Shown here in pieces: positions 42,388 to 50,065 of a stretch of 51,325 nucleotides of DNA. The position numbers and the translations under genes were made by a program. Position 1 is the stretch's first letter; each line of letters begins with the position of its first letter. Source of the DNA: an uncultured Bacteroidales bacterium (GTDB taxonomy: Bacteria > Bacteroidota > Bacteroidia > Bacteroidales > WCHB1-69); NCBI GenBank assembly GCA_900316305.1, contig ONCM01000029.1:1-51325 (forward strand), read 5' to 3'. The notes under the pieces were generated by a model. That model saw nothing but the letters and a program-made list of their open reading frames with translations, made no database searches and was not told the origin of the DNA.

Positions 42388-42435
42388 CAACTGCTAACTG
42401 CTAACTGCTAACTACTAACTACTAACTACTAACTG
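42388..42435 (-). repeat. CTAACTG/CTAACTA heptamer array over the nuclease stop
   Basis: Six to seven period-7 units. On the minus strand GTTAGTA units encode the last residues LVVSS and the TAG stop of the nuclease gene. The same array type starts at 46523, with the same flank CCCAACTG. Confidence 0.92.
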
Positions 42436-43764
42436 CGCCACAATCATCTCCCGCACCTCCTGCACCCGATAGTCAGAAAGCTTGATAGTATAATATCTGT
42501 CGTAATCCGGGTGGAGGACACAGAGGATCATGGAGGAAATCTTCATGCCGTATTCGTTTTCGAGGATGAATTTGTAGAAGCTCTGCTGGAGTTCGTAGTG
42601 ATAGTAGCTGGAGTTATCGAGGTGGGACAGGATGGAGAGGCCGCGGCCGATACCGTATTTCTTGGGGTAGCCGTCGATAATGAGGTGCTTGCTGCGTTTC
42701 CAATCGACCATTACGAAGGTGCCGTCGGGTTTGCGAAAGAGCGCATCGACAGTGCCTGCGATGCCGAACTGCGGCAAGGTAACCACCTTTTCGGCATCGT
42801 AAAAGGCCAACCCGCGCTTCAGGATCTGTTCCTCGTGGAACTTCCGGAAGAGCTGGAACTCCTTGAAATCCTCACGATGTTCTTTCCCTTTCAGGAAATA
42901 TTCAATCTGTTGGTGCATATCGGTGCCGCGCTCCGAGGGTTCCAGCATCTTGCGGACAACCTCCTCGCGCGTCTTGCCCGATTCAGCCATATATTTCTGG
43001 ATATAAGCCTCTTCATCAAAAAACGGAAAAAACTTTTCAATAAGCGTGGTAACGGAAATATAGTCGGCGGTGCCCGTCTGGTTGCGCGCATCCGCGTAGG
43101 TGTGTGTCTCCTCGTTGAAGACGATTTCCGGATGGAGAGGCGTCGCGGAAGTCATCGCCTTGACCTGCTCACGTACCTGAGGAAGGTATTCCGGCTGGCC
43201 AAAAGTCTGGATTTTCAGGTATTTCTCCCGTGCAAGCTCACGTTCCATCGCCACGGCCTCCTTTTGTGTCCAACGCTTCTCCGGCTGCACAAGCCCGTCG
43301 TATTCGCACTTCTCCCCTCTCAGGTCACGCACAATCCGTCGCAACAGCTCCACACACCCTTGCGTCTGCTCCATCACCTGCCGCTCACTGAAGCGCACCA
43401 CCGTCCACCCCTGCTCGTTAAAGTATTGGTCGCGAACGCTATCCTTTCCCTCCATATAGTGCATGGGAAACCGATACCACCCGTGATACGGCGCATCTAT
43501 TTCTACATCGACATAAAGACCATTCTGCTCATCCACCAACGCTATGGCCGGCTCAAACGGCAGCGCCCGACACGATACTTCCAGCCGCACATCACGCCGC
43601 AACAACGGTTTCAAATCGCTGTTCGCCAACGCATTCCAAAAAAATTCATCCGAAAAACCGTGAACATCCGAACGACCGGAGTGCGGTGACACAACCTCTG
43701 CACCATTCACCGCCCACATCATCATCGGATAATTTGTTTTCATCGTTTCATTCATCGTTTTCAT
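42415..43764 (-). CDS. Two-domain nuclease: DUF559/Vsr-like N-terminus plus RecB/Cas4-type PD-(D/E)XK domain
   Basis: A 449-residue protein with two nuclease-like parts. The C-terminal part (about 205-440) shows the RecB-family triad: GTVDALF (Asp340), VMVDWKRSK (Asp354, Lys356) and the QxxxY motif QQSFY, as in RecB, Cas4, AddB and Dna2. The N-terminal part (about 45-150) has YVDVEIDAPYH and SVRDQYFNEQGWTVVRFSERQV, the pattern of DUF559/Vsr-like endonucleases. No zinc or iron-sulfur Cys cluster is evident. It lies between gldH and an SF1B helicase gene. The start is uncertain because codons 1-8 are themselves CGATGAAAAC-type repeat; ATG at 43743 is the alternative. Confidence 0.8.
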   Translation of the reverse strand: MKTMNETMKTNYPMMMWAVNGAEVVSPHSGRSDVHGFSDEFFWNALANSDLKPLLRRDVRLEVSCRALPFEPAIALVDEQNGLYVDVEIDAPYHGWYRFPMHYMEGKDSVRDQYFNEQGWTVVRFSERQVMEQTQGCVELLRRIVRDLRGEKCEYDGLVQPEKRWTQKEAVAMERELAREKYLKIQTFGQPEYLPQVREQVKAMTSATPLHPEIVFNEETHTYADARNQTGTADYISVTTLIEKFFPFFDEEAYIQKYMAESGKTREEVVRKMLEPSERGTDMHQQIEYFLKGKEHREDFKEFQLFRKFHEEQILKRGLAFYDAEKVVTLPQFGIAGTVDALFRKPDGTFVMVDWKRSKHLIIDGYPKKYGIGRGLSILSHLDNSSYYHYELQQSFYKFILENEYGMKISSMILCVLHPDYDRYYTIKLSDYRVQEVREMIVAQLVVSS

Positions 43765-43805
43765 CGTTTTTCATCGCCCATTCATCATCCTTCATCGTTT
43801 TTCAT
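43736..43805 (-). repeat. CGATGAAAAAC array bridging the gldH stop and the nuclease start
   Basis: Irregular units on the minus strand. They provide GAT-GAA-AAA-CGA-TGA, the end of gldH, and then several ATG-AAA-ACG starts for the nuclease frame. Confidence 0.88.
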
Positions 43806-44271
43806 CCTCAAACCGCTCCAAAATAATCCCAAAACTCTCCACCCCCTCCACAACATCGGTTCTCATGCCCTGGGTAACCGTGAAGACATATTCACCATTC
43901 TGCGGGAAACGGATCTTAGGCTGGAAGAGGAACTTGTTGTCTTTCAGTCTTCCCTGTCCGCGACCGGTCCAATTGCCGAACTTGTCGCACAGGATAAAGC
44001 CCAGCGTGTCCTGCTCATAATGGCCATCGGGATACTTCGTTTTCATGAAGACGTAGAAGTTCTGCGTCGCAAAATCCGTGGTGTTGCGCAGCTGGATGTA
44101 CATGTTGAAATACTGCATAGAGTCCTCAATGGTCATCTTGTAGTACAACGGCTTATCCACCGCCCACTTCTCGTGCGGCAGCTGATGAATTTCGCTGTAA
44201 TAGGTCTTGTGGTTACATCCCGCTAAGACTATTAACGCAAAAAGGCTGATGGCAAAGATTATCCGTTTCAT
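43792..44271 (-). CDS. gldH: Gliding-motility-type lipoprotein GldH
   Basis: A 159-residue lipoprotein. Signal peptide MKRIIFAISLFALIVLAGC has the acylated Cys at 19. The body (YYKMTIEDSMQYFNMYIQLRNTTDFATQNFYVFMKTKYPDG, given in parts as seen: IEDSMQYFNM, LRNTTDFATQNFYVF) matches GldH. GldH is needed for gliding in Flavobacterium but is also widespread in non-gliding Bacteroidales, so motility should not be inferred. It starts 5 bases after the ricT-like gene, a common neighbour. The C-terminus DEKR-stop is encoded by the CGATGAAAAAC repeat. Confidence 0.88.
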   Translation of the reverse strand: MKRIIFAISLFALIVLAGCNHKTYYSEIHQLPHEKWAVDKPLYYKMTIEDSMQYFNMYIQLRNTTDFATQNFYVFMKTKYPDGHYEQDTLGFILCDKFGNWTGRGQGRLKDNKFLFQPKIRFPQNGEYVFTVTQGMRTDVVEGVESFGIILERFEDEKR

Positions 44272-44276
44272 AACGA

Positions 44277-45866
44277 TTAGGAATCTGCAATATGTTTAAG
44301 TTCTTCAGCGCTGACGTTGTTGTTCTCCTCCATCTTCTTCTGGTTGACAACGGCGAAACTCTCCAAATTCTCCGGCATCTTGCCTTGCTCGTTCATCTTG
44401 ATGATATATTTCACCTTTTCCAACGGGATAGAGAAGATTGTGGAGGTGTCATTTTCGTAAGAATACCAGACAATTTTCTTGAAAATATCGATTTTATTGT
44501 AGATGCCCTTGCCTTTCTGGGTTTTGAGCACCACATGGGAGGAGGGGAACTCCTTGAGTTCGCGCTGGTAAGTTTCCTGTTCGAAGTTGAGACAGCATTT
44601 GAGTTTGCCGCACATGCCGGCGAGCTTCTGCGGGTTGAGGGAGAGCTGCTGGGTGCGGGCGGTATTCGTGGATACTGACTGGAAGTTGGTGAGCCACTGC
44701 GAGCAACAGAGCTCGCGACCGCAGGAACCGATGCCGCCGAGACGCGCCGCCTCTTGACGCACGCCGATCTGGCGCATTTCGATACGGATATGGAATTGTT
44801 CCGCCAAAATCTTGATCAGCTCGCGGAAATCCACGCGCTCCTCGGCTGAATAGTAGAAAATGGCCTTCGTGCCGTCACCCTGATACTCCACATCGTTGAC
44901 CTTCATCTTCAGATCAAGATCCCAAGCGGTGTAACGGGACGAAAGCATGGTGGCGTACTCCTTATCGACGGTGGCAATCCACTCCTCGATGTCGGCGTAG
45001 CGGGCATGACGGTAAAGTTTCTTGACGACATCCTCGGGTTTCACGCGCTTGGCCTGCATCTGGCGCTGCACCTGCAATCCCAACATGGAGATGATGCCGA
45101 TGTCGTGTCCGGGACTGGCTTCCACCGCCACGATGTCGCCGACTTTGAAGACGACGTTGGGTGGCAGCAGGAAAAAGTCTTTGTGGCTGTTTTTGAAACG
45201 CACCTCCGCGATGGGGAACTCCATGTAGTCGAGACTGATGTCCATCTTGTCCATCCAGTTGTATGAAGGCAGCTTGCAGGAGCTGTACTGGTACTGGTCG
45301 CAATGGGCGCGCTCGGGGTTGGGCATTCCCTTGAGGCCGCGGGTGTGGAAAATGTTGGCCGCAATCTCGCCCGCCTCGTACGAGACGCCGGTGCGGATAT
45401 CCATATCCAGATAGGGTTCCCAGTCCTCGCCGGAAGGAACGTTGCTCTCTAAGTCCTGCTTATCGACGGCAGCCGTTTTTTTGCGCATCATCCGGGTCGC
45501 CTCTTCGAGCTCCTCGGCGGTCATCGTGTCGAAATACTCACGGTCCTCTTCTTCCTCGTTCTCGTCGTGCACGAGTCCGGGATCCTTCAGGAGTCGCTCG
45601 CCGTAGACCTTGCTCTTCTCCTTGCGGCGATTGTTATCCTTCCGTTTGTTATCCTTTTTCCCGTTCTGTCCGTTCTTTTGAGCGTTATCCTGTTGTGCCT
45701 TCTCTTGGGACTTCTCTGCAGGAGTTTCTTTGGGCGTATCTTGTTGTGCGGGGGCACTTTCAACTGTCTTGTTTTCAGTATTGTTCACTTCAGCAACCGT
45801 CTCTGTACGAGATTCTGAGCCTTCCTTTTTTCTGTAATTTCTTCGTCTATTGTTGTCGTTTCTCAT
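44277..45866 (-). CDS. RicT/YaaT-like PSP1-domain protein with long charged N-terminus
   Basis: A 529-residue cytoplasmic protein. Residues 1-150 are low-complexity, rich in Asn/Lys/Gln/Glu. The PSP1 domain follows, with the Cys cluster GSCGRELCCSQWL and GMCGKLKCCLNFE at about 380-425, the ligands of an iron-sulfur cluster in RicT. In Bacillus RicT acts in a complex affecting RNase Y and development; in Bacteroidota the role is not established. ATG at 45866 is preferred over the upstream open frame, because a TATCTTTG box lies at 45885-45892. It heads the operon ricT-like, gldH, nuclease, helicase. Confidence 0.88.
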   Translation of the reverse strand: MRNDNNRRRNYRKKEGSESRTETVAEVNNTENKTVESAPAQQDTPKETPAEKSQEKAQQDNAQKNGQNGKKDNKRKDNNRRKEKSKVYGERLLKDPGLVHDENEEEEDREYFDTMTAEELEEATRMMRKKTAAVDKQDLESNVPSGEDWEPYLDMDIRTGVSYEAGEIAANIFHTRGLKGMPNPERAHCDQYQYSSCKLPSYNWMDKMDISLDYMEFPIAEVRFKNSHKDFFLLPPNVVFKVGDIVAVEASPGHDIGIISMLGLQVQRQMQAKRVKPEDVVKKLYRHARYADIEEWIATVDKEYATMLSSRYTAWDLDLKMKVNDVEYQGDGTKAIFYYSAEERVDFRELIKILAEQFHIRIEMRQIGVRQEAARLGGIGSCGRELCCSQWLTNFQSVSTNTARTQQLSLNPQKLAGMCGKLKCCLNFEQETYQRELKEFPSSHVVLKTQKGKGIYNKIDIFKKIVWYSYENDTSTIFSIPLEKVKYIIKMNEQGKMPENLESFAVVNQKKMEENNNVSAEELKHIADS

Positions 45867-45884
45867 TGCAAAATAATTAAGCGG

Positions 45885-45892
45885 CAAAGATA
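45885..45892 (-). promoter_or_regulatory. TAnnTTTG promoter of the ricT-gldH-nuclease-helicase operon
   Basis: TATCTTTG on the minus strand, 18 bases before the ATG at 45866. Confidence 0.6.
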
Positions 45893-45926
45893 CGATTTTT
45901 TTCTGTAGGCTCATACCGGTGAAGGG

Positions 45927-45966
45927 TCTCTTTCGTTAACGCAGGAGGCAACGAAAAACGGGATTA
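45927..45966. repeat. Dispersed repeat over the DUF5618 stop
   Basis: The block CTCTTTCGTT..CGCAGG..ACGAAAAACGGG is shared with 46722-46755 in the mosaic region. Read on the minus strand it contains the TAA stop of the DUF5618 gene. Confidence 0.75.
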
Positions 45967-46365
45967 CGCGCACGCAGGCTCGGGAAGGAGTTTCGCGCAA
46001 CGATCAATAATGGCATCAGCATATTCAAAACCCGCATCGCAGATTTTTTTGCCTTTTGTGCCATCATAGCCCATGCTGAGATGCATCGTGTTGTAGCCGG
46101 CCACGATAGCCGCCATCAACTTTCTGTCACGCTTGGCGGCAGCATCCCTGTATTTACTAATGTCTGGACGGCCTTTGCCCTTGCTGATTCCCAGCGCGGC
46201 GTCCAGCGCCACAAGACAACCGTTCCACAAAGTGTTCCCTGCCATTTTGATGTACTTTCTGTCGGTGTAAATGTTCAGCTCTGGGTCATAATTTGCTTTC
46301 TTGATGACCTCTTTTGCGTTCGCCACATATCTTCGGGCTTCTTCAATAGGATCTTTCCTTTCCAT
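45964..46365 (-). CDS. DUF5618-family protein (HEPN-like helical protein)
   Basis: A 133-residue, mostly helical cytoplasmic protein. The conserved stretch DRKYIKMAGNTLWNGCLVAL with KGKGRPDISKYR and LHLSMGYDG matches what I recall as DUF5618, a small Bacteroidota family; a HEPN-like fold is my inference. The function is unknown. A single gene with a TATTTTTG box 48 bases upstream. The final residues PACA and stop lie at the edge of the dispersed repeat at 45927. Confidence 0.75.
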   Translation of the reverse strand: MERKDPIEEARRYVANAKEVIKKANYDPELNIYTDRKYIKMAGNTLWNGCLVALDAALGISKGKGRPDISKYRDAAAKRDRKLMAAIVAGYNTMHLSMGYDGTKGKKICDAGFEYADAIIDRCAKLLPEPACA

Positions 46366-46413
46366 AATACTTTTTGTTTTAAGGGTTAGAGATATAATAA
46401 AAATTCAACGCCG

Positions 46414-46421
46414 CAAAAATA
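46414..46421 (-). promoter_or_regulatory. TAnnTTTG promoter of the DUF5618 gene
   Basis: TATTTTTG on the minus strand. Confidence 0.55.
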
Positions 46422-46522
46422 CATTTTTCCTAATTCACTTCAACAATAAAATTAAAATATTTTTTCAGACCATTATTTAACAATTAACAGTTAAATTTAC
46501 AAAATGCATTACAACACCCCAC

Positions 46523-46575
46523 CCAACTGCTAACTGCTAACTACTAACTACTAACTACTAACTACTAACTACTAA
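46523..46575. repeat. CTAACTG/CTAACTA heptamer array
   Basis: Seven period-7 units, the same family and order (TG units then TA units) as at 42388. Here it is not at a gene end but at the border of the mosaic region. Confidence 0.92.
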
Positions 46576-47155
46576 CTAAAACGCTCTCTCGCAAGCGTCT
46601 GCTCTGGCGGGCAACACACCTTTTTCGTATTATCACGCACTGGCGGGCACGGGATTCCGTTTGGCACGCTTTCACTTGCGAGACAACATTTGCTTTGGCA
46701 AGGCCAAACGGAATGGAGGGGACTCTTTCGTTTGCGCAGGGAGTGACGAAAAACGGGGTTCACGCAAGGGCAGTCCATAACGATACTCCCAGCTCCATTC
46801 CGTTTGGCCACCACGCTTTTCCGAAAAAGACAAATAACTACGGCACCCACGCATTAACGAAACAGCCCAACCAGGACCGGCCAAACGGAACCTCGGACTC
46901 GCTAGGGCACGCTGTGTCGAAAGAGCGCCTTTTTCGCAAGGGCACCCCATAACGCCAAAGCAACTCTCCCGCCAGGGCAGTTCCCTGGCGAGTTCCAGGT
47001 TCCGTTTTGCGTGACCGCCCTGGCGGGCGACCCCTTGCCTTTACGGTTCTTCCTGCACTCGCGAATCAACGCCACGCTTTTTCGGCAAAACGGAATGGCG
47101 GTGGGTCTTTCGTTATGGCGGTGGTTGCCGGGTCGTGCGGAATCCACTATTTCGC
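46576..47155. repeat. Non-coding mosaic of short repeated words
   Basis: No convincing gene in 580 bases. Words recur in both orientations: ATTCCGTTTGG or its complement near 46651, 46700, 46794, 46876 and 47086; CTGGCGGGC near 46601, 46647 and 47017; CGCAAGGGCA-N-CCATAACG at 46761 and 46932; and ACGCTTTT-CCG/CGG at 46810 and 47072. GC content is well above the AT-rich flanks. The small open frames here are chance frames over these words. Confidence 0.7.
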
Positions 47156-47157
47156 CT

Positions 47158-47193
47158 TAAAAAAAAGGCCGCCCGAAACGGGACGGCCTTTTT
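47158..47193 (-). terminator. Intrinsic terminator of the FISUMP protein gene
   Basis: GGCCG-CCCG and CGGG-CGGCC arms with A and T runs on the two sides, 22 bases beyond the stop. Confidence 0.88.
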
Positions 47194-47214
47194 GATGTGG
47201 GTTCTGCTGACGCA

Positions 47215-50007
47215 TCAAGGTTGCTGTTCTGCATCGCGGACGCAACGGACGGAATAAAGACGATGGAATTTATCATCTGATCCCATTGTACTTAAACTTA
47301 CACTTGCTTTACTCATATCTGCGTGACCACCAGTAGTATTCCAAAAATATACGTCTTCAGAATATTCTTGTGGAAACGCCGGAGTACTAAAGAAACTACC
47401 TTCCACATGTCCCGCTGGCAGCGCAGTAAAACCACTTAGATTACGATTTGCCGTTCCACAAGGACAAGTTTGAAGGCAATAGCCAGACTGCGAGTCAGGC
47501 CATCCGTCTCCCGCCAACTTCACAGCTTGATTTGCCTTTTCATTATTTTTTAATGTTGTCCATTCTTCATGCGTTGGAATATGCCACCCCTTCGGACAAA
47601 TTCCGCGATGAGGCGTGCCGACGTTGGCACTATAATTCCAGGTGGAGCTATTATATGCGTAATTATTAAATTCATTTTGTCCTTCACGATAAATATCCAT
47701 TGCTGCACAAAAGTTGTACAACAGGCCATAGTGTAATGGGGCATAAGTGTCAGGATTGTTATGGTACCAATGTGCGGATTTGCCCGTCCCCGCTCTATAA
47801 TATGTATTTGAATTGTTTACAGGATTATAGTTGCCATTATGAGTGACAATATTGTGTGTTGTATTAGGGCTATATTGACATCTCATATTCTCTGCAAGCC
47901 AGCACTGAGAACCAATCTGCACGACAGGATATTTATTGCCTTCGTAGTCAGTAACTGATACAATATTGCCATTTGCATCTGTTTCTTCATAACCATCATT
48001 GGCATTATTATACCCGCCGCCTTCATACCCACTTTGATGTGCCGTAGTCACTGGGCATTTGTAAATATTGGCAGGCGGTTCCACAACCGTAACCGTAGTT
48101 GTAGTAATACAACCAGGGGTGGAACCATGAAGTTCGGGGTAGAGGTTAATTAGTGTAACGTTATAAGTACCGGCACCTGTTGGTTCGTAATTATGAGACA
48201 TTCCATACCCAACATTAGTTTCTACTTCACCGTCACCCCAAATTACCTTAGAATAACTAATATCGTAATGGCCAGGAGGATTATTGACGGTCACAATACA
48301 ATAATTTACAACTAAGTTGTGTACAGGATTATCTTGCTGAGGATCATTATCTACACGCACACTTTCTAAGACACCGCTTATCCATTCTCCAGTGATCTTA
48401 TGCTGTGCCGTACATTCAATATTCATTCGGTCACCATAACTAGAAGTTGAAGTAAAAGTTATCGTATAAGTGTTGCCATCGGAGATAGGCGACGGAGCTA
48501 TTCCCGGGAGAGGGTGTATGTTATCTGTTTGCGAATAACTCCATGTGAAATTATCGTATTTGTCGATGGAGTCCCCTAATAATAGAGCTGCGGAGAATGT
48601 TACGGTAGTAGTGGTTGAGCCACTGTGATCACAAAGCCAGACACGGTCACTTTCAATAAGATCGAAATAATCTGACGATATTACAAGTTTGTTTGTGGCC
48701 CCACTTGTTGCCTCAACAGGACTTGTATAGACAGTGCTGTCAGCATTTTGTAACTTCACGATTACACAATAGACCGTTTCCTGTTCCAAACTCGAGATAG
48801 TTTGGCTGTAAGGTGCTCCATTTGAAATCGTTCCGGATTCTGGAAGTGAGTTGTAGTCTGCAATATTGGTGCCGCAAGTCTCATCTGTCTTTTTCTTGTA
48901 GAATATTTGTACGGTACCTTCCCCAGGCTGCTTAAAGTCAAGATTACTCAATGAGACAGTAATACCCTTGGGCGTTGAGGTCGTTGCCGTAATAGTTGCC
49001 GTCGGTTTGCTGGCAGGGGTTCTCGCATTGACGATGTTTGATTGCGTAGTTCCCACCACATTGGTGGCAGAAGCAGTTACGTAGTAGGTGGTGTAAGGGT
49101 CCAAACCTTCGAGCGTGATAACCGGGTTCGTGCTCGGAACACAGACACTTTCGCTCATGTCAGAATTCGTGGAATAGCAGAAGTTATAAGAAGTGATGTT
49201 AAATCCTTGGCTGGTAAACGAAGAGGTCACTTTCATGGAAGTAGCGGTAACCTCACTCAGATTAAGGCTGTTAAACACAGGTGGCGCCGCATTTTTGAAT
49301 GCATCCAATTCTTCCTGCAAAGCATTTATCCTGCGGTTCAAACTGTCGAACACGGCCCAGAGGTCGCAGGCGTTCACCACGATGTTGCCGCAGTTAGTAT
49401 TATTGGTGGCATTAGCCCCGGACAAATTATAACCGCTGGGAACGGTGTTGGTGCCGGTGAAGGTGTTGTTTCCCGTGAACGTATTGTTGCCGGCCTTCAG
49501 CGCATACTTCGCCGTGTCGGCCAGCTTGCCGTCCACTTCGTTCTTGGTGTAAACATCTGCCGCATTGGCCTTGGTCTCTATCGCTGTAATATTCGCTTTC
49601 ACACTGTCGCGCAACGTATTCACGCTCGCTTTTGTCGCATACACGCTCAGGTCCGGCTTGTGCTGGATATAGGATTTCTTATTGGCATCCGTCTCCGTCC
49701 AATCCGACTGCACTTGCGCGTCAGGGATGGCCGCGCGGATGGCCACCGCCGTGTCATGGATGTTATGGCGTGCAATCGTGTCGATGGCGTGGTTGATTTC
49801 GGAGTTCGCATCAGCCAACGCTTTGGTTATGCATGTGGTCGCGCTGTCACAGATGTCGTTTCGGATAGCGGTAGCTGTGTCTTTTAGCGCTTTCTTTGTG
49901 GCGTAATACTTGTGCAGCGTGTCGAATACCATGCGTGTGCTGTCGCTGATGTGGTGACGCGCGATGGAGTCAATGGCGCGGGTCATCTCGGAGGGACCTT
50001 TGCGCAA
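47215..50007 (-). CDS. C-terminal part of a long FISUMP surface protein (frameshifted from 49983-51325)
   Basis: The open frame gives 930 residues. In order: a helical repeat region (1-130), an FTGNNTFTGTN segment, and a short coiled coil (about 205-235). Two fibronectin-III-like domains (about 240-430) and a PKD-like domain (about 560-650, WGDGEVETN) follow. The C-terminal FISUMP domain (about 690-925) has VQIGSQCWLAENMRC, GICPKGWHIPTHEEWTTL, GFTALPAGH and YSVRCVRD. FISUMP proteins are exported surface or cell-envelope proteins of unknown role. The apparent start RKGPSEMTR is not a true start; the same residues close the upstream frame, because a 44-bp tandem duplication shifts the frame. 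It is one broken gene with the next entry. Confidence 0.85.
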   Translation of the reverse strand: MRKGPSEMTRAIDSIARHHISDSTRMVFDTLHKYYATKKALKDTATAIRNDICDSATTCITKALADANSEINHAIDTIARHNIHDTAVAIRAAIPDAQVQSDWTETDANKKSYIQHKPDLSVYATKASVNTLRDSVKANITAIETKANAADVYTKNEVDGKLADTAKYALKAGNNTFTGNNTFTGTNTVPSGYNLSGANATNNTNCGNIVVNACDLWAVFDSLNRRINALQEELDAFKNAAPPVFNSLNLSEVTATSMKVTSSFTSQGFNITSYNFCYSTNSDMSESVCVPSTNPVITLEGLDPYTTYYVTASATNVVGTTQSNIVNARTPASKPTATITATTSTPKGITVSLSNLDFKQPGEGTVQIFYKKKTDETCGTNIADYNSLPESGTISNGAPYSQTISSLEQETVYCVIVKLQNADSTVYTSPVEATSGATNKLVISSDYFDLIESDRVWLCDHSGSTTTTVTFSAALLLGDSIDKYDNFTWSYSQTDNIHPLPGIAPSPISDGNTYTITFTSTSSYGDRMNIECTAQHKITGEWISGVLESVRVDNDPQQDNPVHNLVVNYCIVTVNNPPGHYDISYSKVIWGDGEVETNVGYGMSHNYEPTGAGTYNVTLINLYPELHGSTPGCITTTTVTVVEPPANIYKCPVTTAHQSGYEGGGYNNANDGYEETDANGNIVSVTDYEGNKYPVVQIGSQCWLAENMRCQYSPNTTHNIVTHNGNYNPVNNSNTYYRAGTGKSAHWYHNNPDTYAPLHYGLLYNFCAAMDIYREGQNEFNNYAYNSSTWNYSANVGTPHRGICPKGWHIPTHEEWTTLKNNEKANQAVKLAGDGWPDSQSGYCLQTCPCGTANRNLSGFTALPAGHVEGSFFSTPAFPQEYSEDVYFWNTTGGHADMSKASVSLSTMGSDDKFHRLYSVRCVRDAEQQP

Positions 50008-50065
50008 AGAATCCGTAACGAGCGGGTCATCTCGGAGGGACCTTTGCGCAAAGAATCCGTAACGA
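49978..50065 (-). repeat. Perfect 44-bp tandem duplication causing a frameshift
   Basis: 49978-50021 and 50022-50065 are identical. 44 is not a multiple of three. Flanking coding repeats are offset by 227 and 416 bases; subtracting 44 gives 183 and 372, both multiples of three. Removing one copy therefore restores a single frame. Confidence 0.95.

Noticed and set aside
46576-47147. Small open frames in the mosaic region, and the idea of an integron cassette array
   Set aside because: The frames follow the repeated words in several phases. I see no integrase and no repeated attC-like sites with single genes between them.
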